This document shows positions 26,023-33,514 of a DNA stretch of 64,000 nt, one piece after another. The stretch's first letter is position 1; each line of letters opens with the position of its first letter. The position numbers and the translations under genes were made by a program. Source of the stretch: Streptomyces nojiriensis (lineage in GTDB: Bacteria > Actinomycetota > Actinomycetes > Streptomycetales > Streptomycetaceae). The stretch lies in the NCBI RefSeq assembly GCF_017639205.1, contig NZ_CP071139.1, forward strand, positions 1,116,001 to 1,180,000, written 5' to 3'. The notes below the pieces were generated by a model. That model was not told the DNA's origin, did no database searches, and saw nothing but the letters and a program-made list of their open reading frames with translations.

Positions 26023-27066
26023 ATGCGAGCGGTGGTCTTCGAGCGGTACGGCGAGCAGGCCGAGGTGCGGGAGGTGGCGGAGCCGGCTCCGCCGGCGGGC
26101 GGGGTGGTGGTGCGGGTGGAGGCCACCGGGCTGTGCCGCAGCGACTGGCACGGCTGGATGGGGCACGACCCGGACATCGTGCTGCCGCACGTCCCCGGGC
26201 ACGAACTCGCGGGTGTGGTCGAGGCCGTGGGGACCGGCGTCGTGAACTGGCGGGTCGGCGACCGGGTCACGGCGCCGTTCGTGTGCGCCTGCGGCAGCTG
26301 CGCCGACTGCGCGGCCGGTGACCACCAGGTGTGCGCGCGGCAGACGCAGCCGGGGTTCACGCACTGGGGGTCCTTCGCCGAGTACGTGGCCCTGGACCAT
26401 GCCGACGTGAACCTGGTGGCCGTGCCGGAGGAGCTCTCGTACGCGACGGCGGCCGGTCTCGGCTGCCGTTTCGCGACGGCGTTCCGGGCGGTGGTGGCGC
26501 GGGGCCGGGTGGCGGCGGGCGAATGGGTGGCCGTGCACGGCTGCGGCGGGGTCGGGCTCTCCGCCGTGATGATCGCGACGGCGGCCGGGGCCCGAGTGGT
26601 CGCCGTGGACACGGCGCCGGGGGCGCTGGATCTGGCACGGAAGTTCGGCGCCGTGCACTGCGTGGACGCCCGGGACGGCGCCGACACCGCGCGGGCCGTC
26701 CGGGAGGCGACCGGCGGGGGCGCGCACCTGTCCCTCGACGCGCTGGGCTCACCGGCGACGGCGGCGTCCTCGGTGGCCGGGCTGCGGCGGCGCGGGCGGC
26801 ACGTACAGGTGGGACTGCTGCCGGCGGCGGCCGGCGCGGCGGCCCTGCCGATGGACCGGGTGATCGGCTGGGAGCTGGAGGTCCTCGGGAGCCACGGCAT
26901 GGCGGCGCACGCCTACCCGCCGATGATGGAGATGGTCCGCGGCGGGGTACTGCGGCCGGACCTGCTGGTCACCTCGACGATCCCGCTCGACGCGGCCCCG
27001 GCGGCGCTGGCCGCGATGGGCACGGCGGCCGGGCGCGGGGTCACGATCATCCTCCCCGGCTCCTAG
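26023..27066 (+). CDS. Zinc-dependent alcohol dehydrogenase (MDR family)
   Basis: 347 aa. Catalytic zinc ligands are in [14 protein letters not shown] and [13 protein letters not shown] (residues about 36-65). The structural zinc Cys cluster is [17 protein letters not shown] (about 88-104), and the Rossmann motif is [14 protein letters not shown] (about 173-186). It oxidises alcohols or reduces aldehydes with NAD(P)H; the substrate is unknown. ATG 26023 follows GGAGGGCGGG. TAG stop. Confidence 0.9.
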   Translation: MRAVVFERYGEQAEVREVAEPAPPAGGVVVRVEATGLCRSDWHGWMGHDPDIVLPHVPGHELAGVVEAVGTGVVNWRVGDRVTAPFVCACGSCADCAAGDHQVCARQTQPGFTHWGSFAEYVALDHADVNLVAVPEELSYATAAGLGCRFATAFRAVVARGRVAAGEWVAVHGCGGVGLSAVMIATAAGARVVAVDTAPGALDLARKFGAVHCVDARDGADTARAVREATGGGAHLSLDALGSPATAASSVAGLRRRGRHVQVGLLPAAAGAAALPMDRVIGWELEVLGSHGMAAHAYPPMMEMVRGGVLRPDLLVTSTIPLDAAPAALAAMGTAAGRGVTIILPGS

Positions 27067-27190
27067 GCCGGGGGCCTCGGTGGTGCGGGCGGTGCGACCC
27101 CGGCGGATCCGGGGAGGCCGGGGCCGGGGCCGGCGCCGCGTGCTCGGCTCCGGGAGCCGCCCCACCGCGCCCGACCCCGGCCCCGCCGGG

Positions 27191-27973
27191 TCAGGCCGAC
27201 GGCAGCGGGGTCCGCGCGTACGCGCCCGACAGCAGGTGGCCCGCCCCCGGTGCCACCGCGTCCAGGTCCAGGGACCGCAGCATCTGGTGGGCCGTACAGA
27301 CCGCCGCGGACACCACCGGCTTGCCCAGGAGCTGCTCGGCCTCCTCGATGGCGCCGAGCGAGGGCATCTGCACGCACGCCGAGAGCACGACCGCGTCGGC
27401 GTCGGCGTAGTCCAGGGCCCGCGCGAGACCCGGCAGCCGGGCCGGGTCGTGGGCGGCCACGTCGAGGTTGTCGGGGATCTCGAGGGCCTGGTGGTCGAGT
27501 ACCTCGATGCCCTCGTGCGTCAGGTAGTCCACGACGGTCCGCGTGAGCGGGCGCATGTAGGGGGCCAGCAGCACGATCTTCCGGGCACCGATGGTGTGCA
27601 GCCCGTGGACGAGGGCTCCGGCGCTGGTGACGACCGGGGCGGGCGCGCCGTTCTCGGCGGTCCGGGTGTGCAGGCGCTTCTCCGAGGTGCGGTGGTAGCC
27701 GAGGCCCATGCTCATGATGGCCACCAGGCAGGCGTAGCCCAGTACGTCGACCCGGGCGTCGGAGAGTTCCGCGGCGCAGCGGTCGGAGTCGGCGTCCATG
27801 GCCTTCAGTTGTTCCGGGGTCACATGGGTCATGCGCATCCGGCTGGAGTGGAAGGTGAAGCGCTCGTCGGGTACGACGGCCTGGCGGGCCCGGAGGATGG
27901 CCGGGACCTCCGTTTCCATGGTGACGTTGGAACTCGGCACGATCTGGCCGATGCGGTAGGTGCGGGGTGACAC
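27191..27973 (-). CDS. Maleate cis-trans isomerase
   Basis: 260 aa from GTG 27973 with AAGGAG eight bases upstream. It belongs to the Asp/Glu racemase-like maleate isomerases: IGQIVPSSNVTMETEVP at the N terminus, the first catalytic Cys in LGYACLVAIMSMG and the second in VVLSACVQMPS. It converts maleate to fumarate without cofactor. Being next to an FAH-family hydrolase and gentisate dioxygenase, it would handle maleate produced by direct hydrolysis of maleylpyruvate. Last gene of the catabolic operon. Confidence 0.88.
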   Translation of the reverse strand: MSPRTYRIGQIVPSSNVTMETEVPAILRARQAVVPDERFTFHSSRMRMTHVTPEQLKAMDADSDRCAAELSDARVDVLGYACLVAIMSMGLGYHRTSEKRLHTRTAENGAPAPVVTSAGALVHGLHTIGARKIVLLAPYMRPLTRTVVDYLTHEGIEVLDHQALEIPDNLDVAAHDPARLPGLARALDYADADAVVLSACVQMPSLGAIEEAEQLLGKPVVSAAVCTAHQMLRSLDLDAVAPGAGHLLSGAYARTPLPSA

Positions 27974-27998
27974 GGGTACTCCTTGTGGGCCGGGCGGA

Positions 27999-28904
27999 TC
28001 AGCGGGCGTCGACGACGGGGTTGGTGAGGGTGCCGATGCCTTCGACGGTGGCCTCGACGGTGTCACCGGGGCGCAGGAACTCGGGCGGGACCATGCCGGC
28101 GCCGACGCCGGACGGTGAGCCGGTCGCGATGACGTCGCCGGGCTCCAGGGTCATGCCGGAGCTGATGTCGGCGATGAGGCGGGCGATCGGGAAGAGCATG
28201 TGCCGGGTGTTCGACTTCTGCTTGGTGACGCCGTTGACGCGCAGCGAGAGGTCGAGGGCCATCGGGTCGGGGATCGCGTCGCGGGTGACGACCACCGGGC
28301 CGAAGGGGGCGTAGGAGTCCTGCCCCTTGGAGAAGAACCACTGGCCGGAGCGGCGCTGGTCGCGGGCGCTGATGTCGTTGACGATGCTGAAGCCGAAGAT
28401 GTGGTCGTACGCGTCCTCCTCGTCCACCCGGAAGGCGGGGCGGCCGATGACGACGGCGAGTTCGCACTCCCAGTCGAGCTGGGTGGTCAGGTCGGCGTTG
28501 TGCAGGATCGGCTGTCCGGGGCCGGTGACGGCGGTGGCGGGCTTGCCGAAGAGGACGGGGCGCGGCGGGAGGTCCTTGTCGGTGTCGAGGCTGCGGCTGG
28601 ACTCCTCGACGTGCTCGACGTAGTTGAGTCCGACACCGATGATCTTGCCGGGGCGCAGCGGGGCCCGCAGGGACACGGCCTCGATCCGGTGGACCGCCTC
28701 GGCGGGCCAGGCCGCGGGTCCGGCGGCCAGCAGTCCGCGCGCGGCCTCCTGGGCCGCAGCGCCGGCTCGGATGAAGGACAGCAGGTCCGGGGGCAGTTGC
28801 ACGCCGGCCCGCCGGGCCAGGGTGGTGAGGTCCACGACGAGGTCGTCGACCTGCGCGCCGAGACGCACGGAAGTGTCGTCGAGGGTGTAGCTGACCAACC
28901 GCAT
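27999..28904 (-). CDS. Fumarylacetoacetate hydrolase family protein (acylpyruvate hydrolase)
   Basis: 301 aa from ATG 28904 with AAGGAG seven bases upstream. The N-terminal part begins MRLVSYTLDDTSVRLGAQ; the FAH core has KIIGVGLNYVEH, LDWECELAVVIGR (Glu metal ligands near 149-151), GFSIVNDISARDQRR and DVIATGSPSGVG. These enzymes cleave a C-C bond in acylpyruvates. With maleate isomerase downstream and no maleylpyruvate isomerase in the operon, direct hydrolysis of maleylpyruvate to maleate and pyruvate is the likely reaction; fumarylpyruvate cleavage is the alternative. Confidence 0.9.
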   Translation of the reverse strand: MRLVSYTLDDTSVRLGAQVDDLVVDLTTLARRAGVQLPPDLLSFIRAGAAAQEAARGLLAAGPAAWPAEAVHRIEAVSLRAPLRPGKIIGVGLNYVEHVEESSRSLDTDKDLPPRPVLFGKPATAVTGPGQPILHNADLTTQLDWECELAVVIGRPAFRVDEEDAYDHIFGFSIVNDISARDQRRSGQWFFSKGQDSYAPFGPVVVTRDAIPDPMALDLSLRVNGVTKQKSNTRHMLFPIARLIADISSGMTLEPGDVIATGSPSGVGAGMVPPEFLRPGDTVEATVEGIGTLTNPVVDAR

Positions 28905-29068
28905 GGGGGCTCCTTGCGTATGAGGGGAGGGTGCGCGGGGGTGGGTCGGTGGCGGCGCTCGGCCGGTGCCGCCACCGACCCGGTCCGGGCGGTGCGCCGC
29001 ACCCGGCCGGTGCTCCGCCGCACCGGGGCCGGTGTCAGGGCCGGCGGCGTCCGGTGCGGCGGAGCGGT

Positions 29069-30181
29069 TCAGGGGGAGGGCTGGTGGCCGCCGTTGTCGG
29101 TGTACGCCTCTTCCCGGTGGAAGCCGAGCGAGCGCATGACGGGGAAGTCGTTGAAGGAGAAGAGGCAGGCGTCCTCGGCCGGGTCGAGGTTGTGGTGCTC
29201 GTGCCAGGCCCAGGACGGGACGCAGAAGATGTCGCCCTGCCTCCACTCGAAGCGCTGTCCCGCGATCACCGAGACGCCGTGGCCCTTGGCCGCCGTGTAG
29301 ATCACCGAGCCGGTGTGGCGGTGGGCGAGGGTGGCCTGGCCGGGCCGCAGCAGCTGCATGTGGGCGCCCATGGTGGGCATGACCGGGCCGCCCGTCACCG
29401 GGTTGGTGTACTCGGCGATGACCCCGTCGTACGGGGAGCCCTCGGTCGCCTTCGCGAGGCCCCGCAGGGCCTCGTAGGTGGGCTCCCAGGGATAGGCGAG
29501 CAGCGGCGAGTAGGGCCGGGTCCACTTCTCCACGCCGTAGGGCAGCAGGTTCGCCGCGTAGGTCAGGACCGAGGAGTTGATGACCTTTCCGGGGGTCTGG
29601 TACAGCTCGGGGTGGACCTCGTAGAAGCCGGCGTCCAGGGCGTTGACCAGGGGGATGTCGAGTCCGTCCTGCCAGATGACGGGGGCGTCGTCGGCGTCGT
29701 TGCCGTGCTCGTGCCAGGTGCCGTTGGGGGTGATGGCGAAGTCGCGCGGGCCGACCTTCAGCTTCTGGCCGTCGACGATGGTCCAGGCCCCGGTGCCCTC
29801 GTGGACGAAGCGCAGGGCCGCGGCCTGGTGGCGGTGGGCGGTCATGGCCTCGCCGGGGCCCATGATCTGGAGCCCGGTGTAGAGGAGTCCGGCGGCGGCG
29901 CTGACCTCCTTGCGGCCCGGGTTGACGAGCATGACGACGCGGCGGCCGGCGTCGTCGCCCTTGACGAGGCCGAGGGCCTTGTGGACCAGGGGGCGCAGGT
30001 CGGCGTAGCGCCACAGCACGGGCACGGACCGGGGCTGCGGGTACCAGGGCTCGATGTCGTTGGCGACGGTCCACAGGGCGCCCGCGTCGAGGGTGCCGAG
30101 CTCCTCGTAGTACGCGGTGAGCTCGGGGGTGTCGGACACCCGGGCGCGGCCGAGCACGGTGTCGTCCTGCTCGATGGTCAT
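29069..30181 (-). CDS. Gentisate 1,2-dioxygenase
   Basis: 370 aa from ATG 30181, which overlaps the nitrilase stop (ATGA). It is a bicupin: the first cupin has GPGEAMTAHRHQAAALRFVHEG and ITPNGTWHEHGND (Fe(II) His ligands), the second has RPGQATLAHRHTGSVIY and VPSWAWHEHHNL. It opens the gentisate ring to maleylpyruvate using O2. The partners upstream (salicylyl-CoA 5-hydroxylase) and downstream (acylpyruvate hydrolase) support the assignment; the equivalent is SdgD of Streptomyces sp. WA46. Confidence 0.92.
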   Translation of the reverse strand: MTIEQDDTVLGRARVSDTPELTAYYEELGTLDAGALWTVANDIEPWYPQPRSVPVLWRYADLRPLVHKALGLVKGDDAGRRVVMLVNPGRKEVSAAAGLLYTGLQIMGPGEAMTAHRHQAAALRFVHEGTGAWTIVDGQKLKVGPRDFAITPNGTWHEHGNDADDAPVIWQDGLDIPLVNALDAGFYEVHPELYQTPGKVINSSVLTYAANLLPYGVEKWTRPYSPLLAYPWEPTYEALRGLAKATEGSPYDGVIAEYTNPVTGGPVMPTMGAHMQLLRPGQATLAHRHTGSVIYTAAKGHGVSVIAGQRFEWRQGDIFCVPSWAWHEHHNLDPAEDACLFSFNDFPVMRSLGFHREEAYTDNGGHQPSP

Positions 30182-31191
30182 ACGTCCTCCTCGGGAGCGG
30201 CGGGTGCGGTGGGCGCCGCGGTGGGCGCGGTGAAGGTGACCGGCGGCCTGGGACGGTTGTCCACTTCGAGGCGGAAGACGTCGAAGCGGTTGTAGTGGCC
30301 GACGATGTCGTGCATCTGCTTGGGCTGGATGCACCGGGCGAGGTCGATCTCGCCGTAGACGATGCCCTCGTCGTCGACGAGGGGTTCGGTGACCGGGCGG
30401 CCGTCGGGGCCGAAGATCCCGGACAGGGCGCTGCGCGGGCGGGTGAACTGCTTCCGCAGCTCCTCGTCGTCCCCGGCGATGGCGTCCACGATCTCCGGGG
30501 AGACGGTGGAGCAGGCGACGACGGAGAAGACCTTGCCCTCGAAGCTGTGGGCGGCGGTGCGGACGGCGATCGCGTCGGCCATGTCGTAGTCGGCGGGGGC
30601 GACGGGCAGGGCGATGTAGCAGGAGGCGTGGACGAGTTCGCCCTGCGCGAGGAGGGCGAAGCGGGCGAGGGTGTTGGTGTTCTCGCCGCAGGCCAGCGCA
30701 CCGAGCGGGCCGACGGGGGTGTCGTGGACGACCAGCGAGCTGCCGTCGCCGCCGGTCCAGGTGAGCTTCTCGGCCCAGGTCGGCACCAGCTTGCGGTGCA
30801 CGCCGAGGAGTTCGCCGTCGGGTCCGATGGTGAGCAGGGTGTTGTAGAGGACGCCGAGGCTGTGCGCGGCCCGCTCGTTGACCCCGATGACGAGGACGAC
30901 GCCGTGCCGGCGGGCCGCCGCGCGCAGGGTGTCGACGTGCGGGCCGGGGACGTCGACGGAGGTGCGCTGGAGCCGCTCGAACCAGGGCGAGCCCTGGACC
31001 GGGTTCATCGTCCAGTTCCAGTAGGGGTAGCCGGGGACGAACACCTCCGGGAAGACGACGAGTTCGGCGCCGCCGGCCGCGGCCTCGGCGATCAGGGCGA
31101 CGGCCTTGTCGACGGTGGCGGCGGGATCGAGGTAGACGGGCGCGGCCTGGACGGCCGCGGCCGTGAAGCGGGGCAGGTGGTCCCTGTCCAT
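30178..31191 (-). CDS. Nitrilase superfamily enzyme (branch 1 nitrilase)
   Basis: 337 aa, near the length of true nitrilases. The catalytic triad is complete: Glu in VVFPEVFVPGYPYWNW (about 48), Lys in GVHRKLVPTWAEKLTW (about 130), Cys in LGALACGENTNTLARF (about 166). The Cys context CGENTN is characteristic of nitrile-hydrolysing members rather than amidases. It converts R-CN to the carboxylate plus ammonia. It lies inside the salicylate/gentisate operon, coupled to the dioxygenase, so an aromatic nitrile that gives a salicylate-type acid is a reasonable guess. ATG 31191 with GGAGGT upstream. Confidence 0.87.
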   Translation of the reverse strand: MDRDHLPRFTAAAVQAAPVYLDPAATVDKAVALIAEAAAGGAELVVFPEVFVPGYPYWNWTMNPVQGSPWFERLQRTSVDVPGPHVDTLRAAARRHGVVLVIGVNERAAHSLGVLYNTLLTIGPDGELLGVHRKLVPTWAEKLTWTGGDGSSLVVHDTPVGPLGALACGENTNTLARFALLAQGELVHASCYIALPVAPADYDMADAIAVRTAAHSFEGKVFSVVACSTVSPEIVDAIAGDDEELRKQFTRPRSALSGIFGPDGRPVTEPLVDDEGIVYGEIDLARCIQPKQMHDIVGHYNRFDVFRLEVDNRPRPPVTFTAPTAAPTAPAAPEEDV

Positions 31192-31210
31192 GGGCGTGGG
31201 TACCTCCGGC

Positions 31211-33514
31211 TCATCGGTGGGCGGGCACGGCCGCGCGGGGCAGCCAGCGGCGGTGGGCGGACTCGGCGGGCTGCCGCAGGAGTTCGAGGCGCGGCGGGAT
31301 CCGGTCGGTCCGTGCGGACGGGGGCCGCCCGCTGCCCGCCCGCCAGGCGCGGGCCCAGGGCGCGGCCGGGCCCTGGTAGCCCTGGGCGGCCGCGGCGTGC
31401 AGGGTCCACAGGGGGTCGTGGAGCTGGGCGCGGCCGACGCCGCACAGGTCCGCCCGGCCGGCCAGGATGATCGAGTTCACGTCGTCGTACGTGGAGATCG
31501 CACCGACGGCGATGGTGGGGACCCCGGTGGCGTTGCGGATGAGGTCGGCGTACGGGGTCTGGTAGCTGCGTCCGTAGCGGGGCCGCTCGTGGGCGACGAC
31601 CTCGCCGGTGGAGACGTCGATGGCGTCGGCGCCGGCCTCGGCGAGCGCGCCCGCGATCCGGACGGCGTCGGCCTCGGTGGTGCCGCCCTCGGCCCAGTCC
31701 GCGGCGGAGATCCGCACGAGGAGCGCCTTGCCGGCCGGCCACACCTCCCGTACGGCGCGCAGCACTTCCAGGGGGAGCCGCAGCCTTCCGTCCAGATCGC
31801 CGCCGTACTCGTCGGTGCGCAGGTTGGTCAGCGGCGACAGGAAGCCCGACAGCAGGTGCCCGTGCCCGTACTGGAGTTCCAGCGCGTCGAAGCCCGCCCG
31901 GTCGGCCCGCCGGGCCGCGGCCGCGAAGTCCCGTACGAGCGCGTCCATGTCGGCCCGGTCGGCCTCGCGCGGCACCGGGCCGCGCTCGTCCCAGGGCAGC
32001 GCCGAGGCGGCGACCGGCTGCCCGCCGCCGTGGGTGGCCGCGCGGCGTCCGGCGTGGGTGAGCTGGATGCCGAGGCAGGTGTCGGACTGGCCGTGGACGA
32101 AGTCGGTGAGGCGTCGCCAGGCCGCCTCCTGTTCGTCGTTCCACAGGCCGGGGCAGCCGGGGGTGGCCCGGCCGTCGGCGCTGACGGCCGTCATTCCGGC
32201 GAGGACCAGCCCGGCGCCGCCGATGGCCTGCGTGCTGAGGTGGACGAGGTCGAAGTCGCCGGGGATCCCGTCGCGCGCGGTGTGCAGGGCGGTGGGCGGT
32301 ACGACGACCCGGTTGCGCAGCAGCAGGCCGCCCAGCGGGTAGGGGCGGAACATCGGCGGCACGGCCGAGGAGCGGTTGACCGCCGTGGTGAAGCCCTCGT
32401 CGCGCACGCGCAGGTTGTCGTAGGTGACGCGGCGGCTGCGGGTGAGGAGGTTGAAGGCGAACTGGTGCGGGTCCTGGCCGGTGTACCGGTCGATGTGCTC
32501 GAACCACTCCAGGCTGGCCTGGGCGGCGCGCTGGGTGGATTCCACGACCGGCCTGCGCTCCTGCTCGTAGGCGGCGAGGGCGGTCGGCACGTCGGGGTGC
32601 TCGTGCAGGCTGGCCGCGAGCACGAGGGCGTCCTCCATGGCGAGCCTGGTGCCGGAGCCGATGGAGAAGTGCGCGGTGTGGGCGGCGTCGCCGAGCAGGA
32701 CGACGTTCTCGTGCCGCCAGGTCTTGTTGCGGACCGTGGTGAAGCGCAGCCACTTGGAGTTGTTGGGGATCAGGCGGTGGCCGTCGAGGTGGTCGGCGAG
32801 GAGTTCCTCGCAGCGCCGGATGCTGTCCTCGTCGCTGGTGCCGGGCGGATGGTCGCGGTCGGCGAACTCCTCGAAGCCGGCGCGCCGCCACGCGTCCTCC
32901 GCCATCTCGACGATGAAGGTGGAGCGGGTGGAGTCGTAGGGGTACGCGTGCACCTGGAGGGTGCCGAAGTCCTGCTCGTCGACGATGAAGGTGAAGGCCT
33001 CGAAGACCTTGTCGGTGCCGAGCCACATGTAGCGGCCGGAGCGCTCGTCGAGGTCGGGGACGAAGGTGTCGGCGTAGGCGGCGCGGGTGGCCGACCGGAC
33101 ACCGTCGCACGCCACCACCAGGTCGTATCCGGCGGCGAGTTCGGCCGCGGGCGGGGACTGGGTGCGGTAGCGGACGTCCACCTCCAGGTCGGCGCAGCGC
33201 TGCTGGAGGATCCGCAGGAGGTGCTGCCGGCCGAGGGCGGCGAAGCCGTGTCCGCCCGAGGTGAGGGTGCTCCCCCGGTGGCGGACGTCGATGTCGGCCC
33301 AGCGGGCGAACTCGGCCGACATCGCCTCGTAGATCTCGCGGTCGGCCTGGGCGATGCCGTCGAGCGTCTCGTCGGAGAAGACGACCCCGAAGCCGAAGGT
33401 GTCGTCGGGGGCGTTGCGTTCCCAGACGGTGACCTCCCAGTGCGGGGAGAGCTGCTTGGTGAGGGCCGCGAAGTACAGTCCGCCGGGCCCTCCTCCTATG
33501 ACTGCGACGCGCAC
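31211..33514 (-). CDS. Salicylyl-CoA 5-hydroxylase fused to OYE-type flavin oxidoreductase
   Basis: 767 aa from GTG 33514 with GGAGG six bases upstream. The N-terminal half (about 1-385) is an FAD monooxygenase: VAVIGGGPGGLYFAAL (FAD), YDLVVACDGVRSATR (the DG motif) and VVLLGDAAHTAHFSIGSGTRLAMEDA. The C-terminal half (about 390-745) is an Old-Yellow-Enzyme barrel starting MFRPYPLGGLLLRNRVVVPP with LELQYGHGHLLSGFLSPLTN. This bifunctional layout matches salicylyl-CoA 5-hydroxylases (SdgC-like), giving gentisyl-CoA. The start overlaps the end of the ligase gene by 19 bp. Confidence 0.9.
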   Translation of the reverse strand: MRVAVIGGGPGGLYFAALTKQLSPHWEVTVWERNAPDDTFGFGVVFSDETLDGIAQADREIYEAMSAEFARWADIDVRHRGSTLTSGGHGFAALGRQHLLRILQQRCADLEVDVRYRTQSPPAAELAAGYDLVVACDGVRSATRAAYADTFVPDLDERSGRYMWLGTDKVFEAFTFIVDEQDFGTLQVHAYPYDSTRSTFIVEMAEDAWRRAGFEEFADRDHPPGTSDEDSIRRCEELLADHLDGHRLIPNNSKWLRFTTVRNKTWRHENVVLLGDAAHTAHFSIGSGTRLAMEDALVLAASLHEHPDVPTALAAYEQERRPVVESTQRAAQASLEWFEHIDRYTGQDPHQFAFNLLTRSRRVTYDNLRVRDEGFTTAVNRSSAVPPMFRPYPLGGLLLRNRVVVPPTALHTARDGIPGDFDLVHLSTQAIGGAGLVLAGMTAVSADGRATPGCPGLWNDEQEAAWRRLTDFVHGQSDTCLGIQLTHAGRRAATHGGGQPVAASALPWDERGPVPREADRADMDALVRDFAAAARRADRAGFDALELQYGHGHLLSGFLSPLTNLRTDEYGGDLDGRLRLPLEVLRAVREVWPAGKALLVRISAADWAEGGTTEADAVRIAGALAEAGADAIDVSTGEVVAHERPRYGRSYQTPYADLIRNATGVPTIAVGAISTYDDVNSIILAGRADLCGVGRAQLHDPLWTLHAAAAQGYQGPAAPWARAWRAGSGRPPSARTDRIPPRLELLRQPAESAHRRWLPRAAVPAHR

